Below, one piece after another: positions 7,360-16,513 of a DNA stretch of 40,083 nt (position 1 is the first letter of the stretch; the number at the start of each line of letters is the position of its first letter). The stretch is from CAYQTE01 sp964420285 (GTDB taxonomy: Bacteria; Planctomycetota; Phycisphaerae; Tepidisphaerales; Tepidisphaeraceae). The DNA is taken from contig CAYQTE010000042.1 of assembly GCA_964420285.1 (NCBI GenBank), positions 1 through 40,083 of the forward strand. The letters are read 5' to 3'. A model generated the notes under the pieces. The model was not told the DNA's origin. It was given only the letters and a program-made list of their open reading frames with translations, and ran no database searches. Both the position numbers and the translations under genes were made by a program.

Positions 7360-8898
7360 CTACTTCCTGGATTCGCCGTCGGCATATTCCAGCGAATAAT
7401 TCGGCGATTCCTTGGTGATCGTGATGTCGTGCGGATGGCTTTCGGCCATGCTCGCCGCGGAAATCCGGCAAAACCGCGCCTTGGTCCGCAACTCTTCCAG
7501 CGTTCGCGTCCCGCAATATCCCATGCCCGCCCGCAATCCGCCAACAAGCTGATACACAAAATCTCCCAGCGGCCCGCGATACGGTACGCGCCCTTCAACG
7601 CCCTCGGGAACCAGCTTACGGCTCTCGCGCACCGTCTGCTGGCTGTACCGATCTTTCGACCCGCTGATCATCGCTCCCATACTACCCATCCCGCGATACG
7701 TTTTGTAGCGCCTTCCCGCGTGAATCACCGTTTCGCCGGGGCTCTCGTCCAGACCGGCGAACAGGCTGCCCATCATGACGCTGCTGGCCCCGGCCGCTAT
7801 CGCCTTGGTGATGTCCCCGCTGTGACGGATGCCGCCGTCGGAGATGACCGGCACGCCCGCGGCATCGGCCACGCTGGCGGCGGACATGACCGCCGTGATC
7901 TGCGGCACTCCCACGCCGCTGATGATGCGTGTCGTGCAGATGGCGCCGGGACCGATCCCGACCTTGATGGCATCGACGCCCGCCTCGATCAGATCGCTCG
8001 CCCCCTCGGCCGTCGCCACATTGCCCGCGATCACCTGGATCTTCCAGTTTTTCTTGATCTGGCGCACGGTGTCCAGCACGTTCTTGGAATGTCCGTGCGC
8101 CGTGTCCACCACCAGCACGTCCACATCAGCGCGGATCAGCGCCTCGACCCGTTCCATGTTGTGTACGCCGACGGCCGCTCCCACCCTCAACCGGCCGCGT
8201 GCGTCCTTGCACGCCTGCGGAAACTGGTGGATCTTGTCGATGTCGCGCATCGTGATCATTCCCACCAGCCGGTTTTCGCTGTCGATCAGCAGCAGTTTCT
8301 CGACCTTGGCCTTGTAGAGGATTTTTTCGGCGTCATCGAGCGTGGTGTGCTCGGGCGCGGTGACCAGATTCTCCCGTGTCATCACATCGCCGATGCGGCG
8401 GGAATCGTCCTCCTGAAACTTCAGATCGCGCCGGGTCATGATCCCCAGCAGCCGCGGCCCGCGTCCCGGCGTGGTGCTGGTTCCGCGGCGACGCGGCTCG
8501 GCCACGGCTTCTTCGCCTTCGACGATGGGGATGCCGCTGACGTTATATTCGTGCATCACTTTTCGCGCGGCGGCGATGGTGGCGCTGGGCGGCAGCGTCA
8601 CTGGATCGACGATCACCCCGTTTTCGCTCCGCTTCACTTTTTCCACTTCGCGAGACTGGTTCTCGATCGACAGGTTCTTGTGAATGATGCCGATCCCGCC
8701 CTCCTGCGCCAGCGCGATCGCCAGGGCGGATTCGGTCACCGTGTCCATCGGCGCCGACAGCAGCGGAATCTTCAGCGATATCCCCCGCGTCAGCCGCGTG
8801 TTGGTGTCCGCGTCGGCCGGAATAAAATCACTCCGGCCGGGGATCAGCAGCACATCGTCAAAGGTAATGGCGTCGAACTCGATCTTGGGGTGTTCCAT
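7360..8898 (-). CDS. guaB: Inosine-5'-monophosphate dehydrogenase
   Basis: 512 residues. It oxidises IMP to XMP with NAD+, the committing step of GTP synthesis. N-terminus FDAITFDDVLLIPGRSDF is the family start; a pair of CBS domains lies at about 95-240; the catalytic loop GIGPGAICTTRIISGVG carries the active-site Cys; GGIRHSGDITKAIAAGA is the phosphate-binding loop; YRGMGSMGAM is the flap. It is about 20 residues longer than usual, because CBS1 has an Arg/Gly/Thr-rich insertion (EPRRRGTSTTPGRGPR) before LLGIMTRRDL. No Shine-Dalgarno sequence is visible before the ATG. It leads an operon with two lipoproteins and a PfkB kinase. Confidence 0.97.
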   Translation of the reverse strand: MEHPKIEFDAITFDDVLLIPGRSDFIPADADTNTRLTRGISLKIPLLSAPMDTVTESALAIALAQEGGIGIIHKNLSIENQSREVEKVKRSENGVIVDPVTLPPSATIAAARKVMHEYNVSGIPIVEGEEAVAEPRRRGTSTTPGRGPRLLGIMTRRDLKFQEDDSRRIGDVMTRENLVTAPEHTTLDDAEKILYKAKVEKLLLIDSENRLVGMITMRDIDKIHQFPQACKDARGRLRVGAAVGVHNMERVEALIRADVDVLVVDTAHGHSKNVLDTVRQIKKNWKIQVIAGNVATAEGASDLIEAGVDAIKVGIGPGAICTTRIISGVGVPQITAVMSAASVADAAGVPVISDGGIRHSGDITKAIAAGASSVMMGSLFAGLDESPGETVIHAGRRYKTYRGMGSMGAMISGSKDRYSQQTVRESRKLVPEGVEGRVPYRGPLGDFVYQLVGGLRAGMGYCGTRTLEELRTKARFCRISAASMAESHPHDITITKESPNYSLEYADGESRK

Positions 8899-9035
8899 AG
8901 GATATGGTTACGCCCCCCCGCGGGCGGTGTCAAGCGGCGGGGCATTGTGATTGCAGCGGGCGTGATTGCAGCGGCGTGTCGCCGGATGACGATTGGGATT
9001 ACGATGGGACTGGCAGTGAACTCCCAGGAGTCGCA

Positions 9036-10064
9036 ATGATCGCGAAACTCGATTCGATGGTCGATCGGCTTGTCGAATTCCAGGCGAATGTACGCCGCCT
9101 GCTGATCGACTCGCGCGGGAAGGCATCGCTGGACGCCGTCGAGCGCGATGCCGAGGCAGACACCATTTACCGGATCGATACCGTCGTCGAGCCGCTGCTT
9201 GAAGAGTTCTGCCGTGACTGGTCCAGATCGACGCCGCTGATCCTGATCGCCGAAGGCATGCGCGACGAAACCGGCCGGGAAGGCCCGCGCACGTTTCCGG
9301 CCGGATATCCCGCCGAGAAGTGCCCGATCCGCGTGATCATCGACCCGATCGACGGCACGCGCTGTCTGATGTACGACAAGCGCTCGGCGTGGGCTCTGGC
9401 CGGCGTCGCTCCCAACCGCGGCGATGGCACGCGACTGGCGGACATCGAGGCGGCCGTCATGACCGAACTTCCCACCAGCAAGATGGGCCTTGCCGATGTG
9501 CTCTGGGCGACAAAGGGCGGCGGTGCTCACGGCCATCGCGTTGACCTGGCCAATGGCGAGCGAAAACCGCTGACATTATCCCCCAGTCAAGCCGACGGCA
9601 TCGAGCACGGCTTTGCCATGCTGGCCAGTTTCTTCCCCGGCACCAAGGGCCTGGCCGGAGAGATCATGGACGAACTTGCCGCCTTAGCCGTGCGGCGGCC
9701 GGATGCTTCGGCATCGTCGCCCATGCCGATGGTATTCGACGACCAATACATCTCCACCGGCGGCCAATTCTACGAACTGATCGTCGGCCACGACCGCTTC
9801 AACGCCGACCTGCGCCCGCTGCTGTACAACATCCTCGGCCGTCCGCTGGCGCTCTGCACGCATCCCTACGATTGTGCATCCATGCTCATCGCCACCGAAG
9901 CCGGTATCGAGCTCACGGATGGCCTGGGCCACCCGCTGGACGCGCCGCTGGACACCACCACGCCGATCGCGTGGGCAGGGTTCGCCAATGCCAAATTGCG
10001 GGCGAGGATTGAACCGATATTGACGGGGCTAATGCGGCGGCGGCTCGGGCGAATTGCACGATGA
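9036..10064 (+). CDS. Inositol-monophosphatase-family protein
   Basis: 342 residues. It belongs to the metal-dependent, lithium-sensitive phosphatase superfamily (IMPase/FBPase/CysQ). The metal site IIDPIDGTRCLMYDK is at about 100-114, with an upstream acidic ILIAEGMRDE (the Glu ligand) near 70. A second Asp ligand should lie in the C-terminal YDCASMLIATEAG block. It is longer than the ~260-residue norm, with extra sequence between the two halves. A sugar-phosphate or inositol-phosphate substrate is likely but not decidable. Start 9036 has AGGAG five bases upstream; the open extension to 8904 overlaps the guaB promoter area and is ignored. Confidence 0.82.
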   Translation: MIAKLDSMVDRLVEFQANVRRLLIDSRGKASLDAVERDAEADTIYRIDTVVEPLLEEFCRDWSRSTPLILIAEGMRDETGREGPRTFPAGYPAEKCPIRVIIDPIDGTRCLMYDKRSAWALAGVAPNRGDGTRLADIEAAVMTELPTSKMGLADVLWATKGGGAHGHRVDLANGERKPLTLSPSQADGIEHGFAMLASFFPGTKGLAGEIMDELAALAVRRPDASASSPMPMVFDDQYISTGGQFYELIVGHDRFNADLRPLLYNILGRPLALCTHPYDCASMLIATEAGIELTDGLGHPLDAPLDTTTPIAWAGFANAKLRARIEPILTGLMRRRLGRIAR

Positions 10065-10077
10065 TTTTGGCACAGCG

Positions 10078-11007
10078 TTATTCGTCCCATCCCGCAATGA
10101 AATGCTGCGAATCCAACTGCTTCCTCACCACATGTTGTGGAATGCCGCTGATGATCACATGAAGGCCGTAGGCATCGGCGGCGATCTCACCGGGCTTGAT
10201 CGGTCCACTGCAATAGATCATGCCCGTCCAACCTTCCCAGAGGTCTTCACGTTTCAGCACAAGCACGACCCTGCCGTCAGGCAGTACAACGGCATCGACC
10301 GTGCCGGTATCCGCGAGCCGTTTTCGGTTGGCCGGCAAGGCCAGCCCCGAATATGCGCCTGGCGTCGGATGATTCGTGATCAGCCATGCAGCCAACGACC
10401 GGCACTCATGATCGAAGGACTTGAGCGCAATCCATCTTCCGCCAGCGACCATCGCGGCGTACAAGACAAGCCCGGCCGCGATTCTTGCGGCAGTCAGCGG
10501 GCGCCTATCTCGCGCCGGATCGTGTGCAACCTCAAATTGTGTGCGTCGCACGAGCATGAATGGCGCAGCGATGGCCGACAGGACGATCATTATCTGGACG
10601 GCCAAGCTCCATGCCGCCAGCATCCATCCTCCAGGAGACACGAGAACGCTGAGCACGATGGCGGCAGCGACGAGCGTCGCAGCGGACACTGGACAGGCGA
10701 TCCCGACCACGACGATCGTCTTTGCCGGACGCGCGAAGTACGCACGCGAGGAGCATCCCAAAGCAGCCAGGACAACCAAGGCGTAGAACGCGGTGGCGCC
10801 AACATAGGCGAGCGCGAGAACCAGCCCCATGAAGGAGTAGTCGGCCGACAGCGCGAAATCAGGCACGATCCACGCAAGTGCCGACGCGACGCAGCCGCCA
10901 AGTGCCAGTCCTGCGCAAAAAGGGACGAGTATTCTCAGCAGCCGGAAGCGGCCCAGTCGCTGGAGCGGCGTCGCATAAGAAAGTATCGGGAGCTTCTCGG
11001 CGGCCAT
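10078..11007 (-). CDS. Multi-pass membrane protein, paralogue A
   Basis: 309 residues. The N-terminus MAAEKLPILSYATPLQRLGR is shared almost exactly with the next upstream gene, after which the two diverge. Four or five hydrophobic stretches fill the first ~170 residues (LLRILVPFCAGLALGGCVAS, SFMGLVLALAYVGATAFYAL, IVVVGIACPVSAATLVAAA and others). The C-terminal ~140 residues are soluble, with CRSLAAWLITNHPTPGAYSG and a strand-rich tail ending VVRKQLDSQHFIAGW. I do not recognise the family. Start chosen at the shared MAAEK. It converges on the phosphatase gene. Confidence 0.7.
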   Translation of the reverse strand: MAAEKLPILSYATPLQRLGRFRLLRILVPFCAGLALGGCVASALAWIVPDFALSADYSFMGLVLALAYVGATAFYALVVLAALGCSSRAYFARPAKTIVVVGIACPVSAATLVAAAIVLSVLVSPGGWMLAAWSLAVQIMIVLSAIAAPFMLVRRTQFEVAHDPARDRRPLTAARIAAGLVLYAAMVAGGRWIALKSFDHECRSLAAWLITNHPTPGAYSGLALPANRKRLADTGTVDAVVLPDGRVVLVLKREDLWEGWTGMIYCSGPIKPGEIAADAYGLHVIISGIPQHVVRKQLDSQHFIAGWDE

Positions 11008-11117
11008 GACACGACGATAACAACCGCCGGCCGATTTGTAACCGGGCGTGCGGCGATGGTTGAGCACTGTGTGATCAATTCGCATCCATTCTGCGGGCCT
11101 GCCGGCAGGGGAAAAGG

Positions 11118-12071
11118 CTATTCAGAGGCGTAAACCACTATGAGAAAATGCCGCGAGTCCAATTGCTTTATCGCGTGATGGTCGGGCATGCCATCGATAA
11201 GGATTTGGGTGCGACCATCGCGAGCGACGCCGATCTCGCTGGGCTTAATCGGGCCGCTCGCGTAGATGGCTCCGCTCCAGTCATAGTCTCGGCCGTATCC
11301 ATTTGATTCCGGTAGCTCCAGCAGAACCCGCCCATCGGCCAACACATTTGCGTGGACAGTCCAGTCGGAGGTGAGCAATCGCTGGGTGTCCCGTAGTCGC
11401 AGTCCCAGGTAGTTGCCGGGGGTTGGGTGGCTGGCCTTCACCCATGCGACAATTTCTTCGCAATCGCGATCGAACCGGGCCTCGGCAGTCCATCGGCCAA
11501 TCATGAGAACGACGACATAGGACAAGATCGCGACCAGGACTCGAATTGGGGTTATTCGAAACCGGCGGCTCCGCGTATCCGCCGGCACTGAGTCCCGTTG
11601 CCATTGGATCAACAGAAAGGGTGTAATGAGTGTCAACAAGCCCATGGACAATGGCAACGCCACCTTGCCAAATGGCACCATCCAGAACGGCGGCGAGTAC
11701 AGAATGCCGAACAGACTCGCACTCACGCCCAAACCGATGCCAAGTACGGGCCAAGCGAACGCCATCGCTGCGATTATCCGCGCCGGCCGCGGCACTAGCG
11801 CTCGCGACGACAACCAGCCGAAGATGAGGAGCATCGTCATGGTGTAAGCCGCCATTGCCGCAAGACAACCCGCCAGCATGAGAAAGAACATCACGAGGTC
11901 ATCCGTCGGCGGCAACAATATCGTCGGCACGATGGCGGGAATCCCCGCTGCGGCTATACCGCCGAGAAACAGCCCTGCGCAGAAAGGGAGCATTGTGGCT
12001 AGGTGTCTGAAGCGGCCCAGTCGCTGGAGCGGCGTCGCATAAGAAAGTATCGGCAGCTTCTCGGCGGCCAT
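11118..12071 (-). CDS. Multi-pass membrane protein, paralogue B
   Basis: 317 residues, a tandem duplicate of the gene at 10078-11007. It has the same N-terminus, the same layout (membrane helices, then a soluble tail), and equivalent tail motifs: CEEIVAWVKASHPTPGNYLG against CRSLAAWLITNHPTPGAYSG, and AIKQLDSRHFLIV at the end. The copies have drifted strongly in the membrane part, so the duplication is not recent except at the N-terminus, where near-identity also holds at the DNA level. Function unknown; start at the shared MAAEK. Confidence 0.7.
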   Translation of the reverse strand: MAAEKLPILSYATPLQRLGRFRHLATMLPFCAGLFLGGIAAAGIPAIVPTILLPPTDDLVMFFLMLAGCLAAMAAYTMTMLLIFGWLSSRALVPRPARIIAAMAFAWPVLGIGLGVSASLFGILYSPPFWMVPFGKVALPLSMGLLTLITPFLLIQWQRDSVPADTRSRRFRITPIRVLVAILSYVVVLMIGRWTAEARFDRDCEEIVAWVKASHPTPGNYLGLRLRDTQRLLTSDWTVHANVLADGRVLLELPESNGYGRDYDWSGAIYASGPIKPSEIGVARDGRTQILIDGMPDHHAIKQLDSRHFLIVVYASE

Positions 12072-12161
12072 GACATCACGATCATACACTGCGGATGAAC
12101 TTTTTGCCGCCTGACTGCACAGGAGACTTCGCCGCGTGACCTGCGTGTAACCTTCTCTTTT

Positions 12162-12285
12162 CCCCTCGCCCTGTACCCAGGCAGTGGGACAGGGTGAGGG
12201 TCTTCTTCCTATCGACGGGAATCAGCGCTCGGCTGATACGGAGGAACCCTCACCCCAACCCTCTCCCAGAGTACAGGGCGAGGGG
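12162..12285. repeat. Dispersed inverted repeat, 15-bp arms
   Basis: Arms cccctcgccctgtac (12162-12176) and its perfect complement (12271-12285) enclose further imperfect complementary blocks (ggtgagggtc near 12193, aaccctcacc near 12245) and a small hairpin around 12222-12237. The wording (ctcaccccaaccctctccc) belongs to a repeat family scattered between genes in many bacteria. It lies in the 288-base gap between divergent genes. Confidence 0.75.
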
Positions 12286-12359
12286 GAAGAAGGGGCAGCC
12301 GGTCTTGATTGCGCGCGGGACTGGAGGCACGTCCGCGATCGGTTAGAATCGTGGTCGGT

Positions 12360-14390
12360 ATGAGATGCCGATCGAATTGGATTCGCGGTTGGGTGATGGT
12401 CGCGGCGGCGGCGCTGGCGATCGTATGTCTGGCCGGGCCGGTCTGGGCGCGGCTCGGCGGGGGCGAGGGGTACGGTGGTGATGGCGGCGGCGGGGACGGC
12501 GGCGGCGGTGGGGGGCGAGGGGCCATTCAATTCATTATCTGGTGGATCAACGTCTGCTATAACTGGCCGCAAATCGGGCTTCCCACCACGCTCGTCGTGA
12601 TCGTCATTATCGTGCTCAGCCATCGCAAGGGTCTGAATCTGTATCAAAACTCGGTCATCACTCGCAGCTCGGCCGTCGTGGATTCCAATCGCGTTGCCCA
12701 ATGCCGCGCGGCGATGCTGGCGGCCGATCCGCAATTCAATGAAGAGGATTTCTATCGGCGCATCAAGACGGCGTTCATGAAACTTCAGGCGGCGTGGTGT
12801 CTCAAGGATTTGTCGAGCGTGCGGGCGTTCATATCGGACGGGATTCACGAACGTCTGGACATCCAGTTCCAGGAGATGAAGGCCCTGGACGTCACCGATG
12901 TGATGAACGATATCCAGGTGCGGTCGATCCAGTTGGCCGAGGTGACCAGCGACGATGTGTTCGATGTGGCGACGGTGCGTGTCGCGGCGTCGGCCGTGGA
13001 TTACCGCATCACGACCAGCACCGGCCAGCGTCACGACGGCCCGACGACCGCCGAGCCGTTCGTCGAGTTCTGGTCGTTCATGCGCCGCCATGGCGTCAAG
13101 ACCGATTCGACCAAGCCGGGCTTAATGGAAGGGCATTGCCCCAACTGCGGGGCGGCGATCGAGATGAACCAGTTGGCCCAGTGTGCCCAGTGCAAATCGC
13201 TGCTGCGCAGCGGGCAATTCGACTGGGTGCTGGCGGTGATCACGCAGGGAAGCGAATGGCGGCCGCAGCGGCGCACGCAGGTGGCCGGGGGCGATGAATT
13301 GCGAACGACCGATCCGGGATTCAACCGGGTCGATGTTGAGGATCGCGCATCGGTGATGTTCTGGCGCAAGGTCGCGGCGGATCGGATCGGGAAGATCGAT
13401 CCGCTGCGAAAAGTGGCCAGCGACGATCTGTGTGCCTATCTGGCGAAAATGGGAACGGCCACCAACGAGGGCCGGTCGTACCTGGGGGATTGCGCGGTCG
13501 GATCGGCACATCTGCTGGCGGTTCTGCCGGCGGAAGTGGACAAGGCGGAGCAAACGCCTTTACCGAGCGGTGTCTTAATGGCGCCTGTCGCCAGCGCGGT
13601 CGATGGGCCGATGGATCGGGCGGTTGTGGAAATCTGGTGGGAAGGTCAGCCATTCCAGCAACGGCCCAATGGTCAGGCAGTACCGGTCGGGCAACGCAAG
13701 AAGATGCACCAGTTGTATGTGCTGTCGAGAAAGCCGGGAGTATCCAGCGATCCGGGAAAGAGCGTTTCGTCGGCGCATTGCCCAAACTGCGGCGGGCCCG
13801 TTATCAGCGACTTGAGCAACGCCTGCTCGTTCTGCGGCACGGTCCTCAATGACGGGACGCGCGGTTGGGTACTTACCCGAATCGAATGGGCCGCTTCTAC
13901 GGCCGGGTGTGAACTGATGAGTCGCGTGGATTATCAATGGGGCCATTCGCCAGCGCCGGGCCGGCCATCACTGGCGGCGGCGCCGCCCAGCGGGCTGCTG
14001 GCGTGGGCCGTTCGCACCGCGATGGCGGACGGCGTGATCGACCTGAACGAGGAAGAACTGTTGGAAAGGCTGGGGGCTCGCTGCGGATTATCGGCGGCGC
14101 GCGTGCGCGAACTGGTGGCGATGGCGCAGCAGGGGGGATTGGAACTTTCCGATCCTCCCGACCGCGACTCGGCGCGACAATATCTGTCGGCCATGGCGGC
14201 GATGACGGTCGCCGACGGCGTGGTGAACGATCGCGAACTGGCGTTTTTGTCGGCGGCCGGGCGGCGCTTCGGATTTGGTTCTGCCGAAATCAGCGGAATC
14301 GTTCGCGCCGAACGCGCCAATCGCCTGGCGGATGCGCGGGATCAGCTTCGCATGGCCAAGGAAATTCGCCGTGACGGCGATGGCAATTAA
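12360..14390 (+). CDS. Tim44-like, double zinc-ribbon, TerB-like membrane protein
   Basis: 676 residues. Order of parts: signal peptide (MVAAAALAIVCLAGPVWA), a glycine tract (~40-55), a membrane span (LPTTLVVIVIIVLS), a Tim44-like domain (about 95-250: EEDFYRRIKTAFMKLQAAW, DDVFDVATVRVAASAVDY), a zinc ribbon (HCPNCGAAIEMNQLAQCAQC), a linker domain, a second zinc ribbon (HCPNCGGPVISDLSNACSFC), then a TerB-like helical domain (about 560-670: LAWAVRTAMADGVIDLNEEE and MAAMTVADGVVNDRELAFL), whose repeated acidic helices may bind metal. Tim44-like domains bind lipids or hold protein complexes at membranes, so a scaffold role is plausible. ATG at 12360 without a clear ribosome site. Confidence 0.8.
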   Translation: MRCRSNWIRGWVMVAAAALAIVCLAGPVWARLGGGEGYGGDGGGGDGGGGGGRGAIQFIIWWINVCYNWPQIGLPTTLVVIVIIVLSHRKGLNLYQNSVITRSSAVVDSNRVAQCRAAMLAADPQFNEEDFYRRIKTAFMKLQAAWCLKDLSSVRAFISDGIHERLDIQFQEMKALDVTDVMNDIQVRSIQLAEVTSDDVFDVATVRVAASAVDYRITTSTGQRHDGPTTAEPFVEFWSFMRRHGVKTDSTKPGLMEGHCPNCGAAIEMNQLAQCAQCKSLLRSGQFDWVLAVITQGSEWRPQRRTQVAGGDELRTTDPGFNRVDVEDRASVMFWRKVAADRIGKIDPLRKVASDDLCAYLAKMGTATNEGRSYLGDCAVGSAHLLAVLPAEVDKAEQTPLPSGVLMAPVASAVDGPMDRAVVEIWWEGQPFQQRPNGQAVPVGQRKKMHQLYVLSRKPGVSSDPGKSVSSAHCPNCGGPVISDLSNACSFCGTVLNDGTRGWVLTRIEWAASTAGCELMSRVDYQWGHSPAPGRPSLAAAPPSGLLAWAVRTAMADGVIDLNEEELLERLGARCGLSAARVRELVAMAQQGGLELSDPPDRDSARQYLSAMAAMTVADGVVNDRELAFLSAAGRRFGFGSAEISGIVRAERANRLADARDQLRMAKEIRRDGDGN

Positions 14391-14411
14391 CACGCAACCG
14401 CGAGGGTTTTG

Positions 14412-15818
14412 ATGTCAAGTGAGCAATCAAATCGCGACGCTATCGGGAACGCCAAGAGGATGTCTTCGCGTCCGCCGGTAAAGATCTTCGATGTCCTGGA
14501 TCACGGCGCGGCCGGTGATGGCGTGGCGCTGGATACCGCCGCCGTCCAGCGAGCCATCGATGTGGCTTCGGCCTCCGGCAGCGCAACGCATCCGGCCCAG
14601 GTTTTGTTTCGCGGAAAGCACACGTTCAAATGCGGTACGCTCAATTTGCGCGGCGGGATCGACTTTCATCTGGCGGATGATGCCAGGCTGATCGTCAGCA
14701 CCGAACCCGGCGATTTCGCGCGTCCGACGATGCTCTACGCCAACAGCGCTGAAGGCCTGCGCTTCAGCGGCACGGGAACCATCGACGGCCGGTCGCGATT
14801 GTTCATGACGAATTTCGACGCGATCGATCAGTGGTGGATCCCCAGGCCATTCCGGCCGAGGCTCTTTGAACTGGTGGCGTGCCACGATCTGGAGATCACG
14901 GGTCTGCGCGTGCAGGGCGCGTCGTTCTGGGCGGTGCATCTGATGGGGTGCCGGCGCGTGCTGGTTGACGGCGTGACGATCCGCAATGAAATGGACGTCC
15001 CCAACTGCGACGGCATCGACCCAGACCATTGCCAGGATGTCGAAATCCGCAACTGCGATATCACCTGCGGCGACGATGCGATCGTCATCAAGGCGACGAA
15101 TCAGCCGGTGGATTACGGGCCGTCGGCGAATATTGTCGTGAAGGATTGTGTTCTGGCCACGCAGGATTCGGGGCTGAAGATCGGGACCGAGACGACGCAG
15201 GACATTCACGACGTGCGTTTTGAACGCTGCACGATCCGCCAGGGCTGCCGGGGTTTGTGCATCCAGTTGCGCGACGCCGGAAGCGTTTACAATATCGACT
15301 ACCGCGACATCACGTTCGAGTCGCGATATTTTTCCGATCCGTGGTGGGGGCGCGGCGAGGCGATCTCGTTTACCGCGATTCCGCGCCTGGCCGGCGGAAA
15401 AATCGGGACCATCCACGACATCCGCGTGAGCAACGTTCGCGGCCGGGCGGAGAACAGCGTCCGCGTGGACGGCTCGCCGCAAAGCCGCATCAGCAACGTG
15501 CAGTTGCGCGATGTGGAGGTGACGCTGGGCCGGTGGACGCGCTATCCCGGCGGGGTTTACGACAATCGCCCGACAAAGAGTTGTGCCGACATCGAGCCGC
15601 ACGCGACCAGCGGCTTTTGCATTCGTCACGCCGATAACGTCGAACTGGAGCGGTGCAAGGTGAATTGGGAAGAGCCGATCCCCGATAGCTTCAGCCATGC
15701 CCTGGAGGCCAGCGAAGTGACGGGATTGGAATTGAAAGAGTTCACCGGCCAGGCGGCGCATCCCCATCGCGATGAAGCGATCGCAATCAGGAAGTCCAAC
15801 AACACCGAAGGAGTCTGA
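14412..15818 (+). CDS. Glycoside hydrolase family 28 (polygalacturonase-like)
   Basis: 468 residues with the right-handed beta-helix pattern of GH28. The start FDVLDHGAAGDGVALDTAAV is the pectate-lyase-superfamily N-cap; NCDGIDPDHCQDVEI and CDITCGDDAIVIKA contain the three conserved catalytic Asp; SGLKIGTETTQDIHD is the next coil. Such enzymes hydrolyse galacturonan or related pectin chains. No signal peptide is visible, so it would act in the cytosol or leave by another route. It begins 21 bases after the TerB-like gene and overlaps the methyltransferase gene by one base. Confidence 0.88.
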   Translation: MSSEQSNRDAIGNAKRMSSRPPVKIFDVLDHGAAGDGVALDTAAVQRAIDVASASGSATHPAQVLFRGKHTFKCGTLNLRGGIDFHLADDARLIVSTEPGDFARPTMLYANSAEGLRFSGTGTIDGRSRLFMTNFDAIDQWWIPRPFRPRLFELVACHDLEITGLRVQGASFWAVHLMGCRRVLVDGVTIRNEMDVPNCDGIDPDHCQDVEIRNCDITCGDDAIVIKATNQPVDYGPSANIVVKDCVLATQDSGLKIGTETTQDIHDVRFERCTIRQGCRGLCIQLRDAGSVYNIDYRDITFESRYFSDPWWGRGEAISFTAIPRLAGGKIGTIHDIRVSNVRGRAENSVRVDGSPQSRISNVQLRDVEVTLGRWTRYPGGVYDNRPTKSCADIEPHATSGFCIRHADNVELERCKVNWEEPIPDSFSHALEASEVTGLELKEFTGQAAHPHRDEAIAIRKSNNTEGV

Positions 15819-16486
15819 TGAACCGACAGCCCGAAAAGGAAGTGATGGACGGAAGCGCCGAAGCGGCGGCCTACGCGGCAGCCGACTTTTCCGCCGTCAA
15901 TGACGCATTCGCCGACCGGTTGATTGATCTGTCCGGGAACGTTCAGACGGCCATTGCGGTCGATCTGGGCGCCGGCCCGGGCGACATCGCCCTGCGCATC
16001 TGGCGTCGCCGGCCGGGATGGCGGATCGTGGCCGTGGACGGCTCGGCCGCGATGCTGCGCCTGGCCAAAGAGGCGATCGACAAAGCCGGCGCCGGCCGCT
16101 GGATCGACCTGCTGGAAGCCGACGCACTGGCCAGCGGCCTGGCCGGGGGAACATTCGATATCGTTTACAGCAACAGCCTGCTGCACCACATCCGCGATCC
16201 GCTGGCTCTTTGGCGCAGCATGGCCGCATTACCCAAACCCGGCGGCCTGCTGTTCCTGCGCGACCTGTGCCGCCCGGCGACAGGCGAGCAGGCGGGGCAG
16301 ATCGTCCAGAACTACGCCGGCGGCGAATCGGAGTTGCTGCAAAAGGAGTTCTTCGATTCCCTTCTGGCCGCGTATACGGTGGAGGAAGTCAAATCCCAAC
16401 TGACCAGCGCCGGGCTGGGGCGTTTGTCCGCGGCGATGAGCAGCGACCGGCATTTGGATGTGTGGGGGCAAATGGGCGGCGTGTAA
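15818..16486 (+). CDS. Class I SAM-dependent methyltransferase
   Basis: 222 residues. AVDLGAGPGDIALRI is motif I, the AdoMet-binding loop; IVAVDGSAAMLRLAKEA is the acidic second strand; FDIVYSNSLLHHIRDP is motif II/III; PGGLLFLRDL follows. It has a type 11-like fold. The substrate is unknown. The ATG shares its A with the stop of the GH28 gene (TGATG), so translation is coupled, though a link between pectin hydrolysis and methylation is not obvious. Confidence 0.88.
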   Translation: MNRQPEKEVMDGSAEAAAYAAADFSAVNDAFADRLIDLSGNVQTAIAVDLGAGPGDIALRIWRRRPGWRIVAVDGSAAMLRLAKEAIDKAGAGRWIDLLEADALASGLAGGTFDIVYSNSLLHHIRDPLALWRSMAALPKPGGLLFLRDLCRPATGEQAGQIVQNYAGGESELLQKEFFDSLLAAYTVEEVKSQLTSAGLGRLSAAMSSDRHLDVWGQMGGV

Positions 16487-16513
16487 GGCCCTGCGCTGAC
16501 ATCGAAACGCACT

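Noticed and set aside
7318..9039. 573-codon plus-strand open frame
   Set aside because: Antisense of guaB, produced by its high third-position G+C; composition is not protein-like.
14427..15767. 446-codon minus-strand open frame
   Set aside because: Antisense of the GH28 gene, which has clear catalytic motifs.
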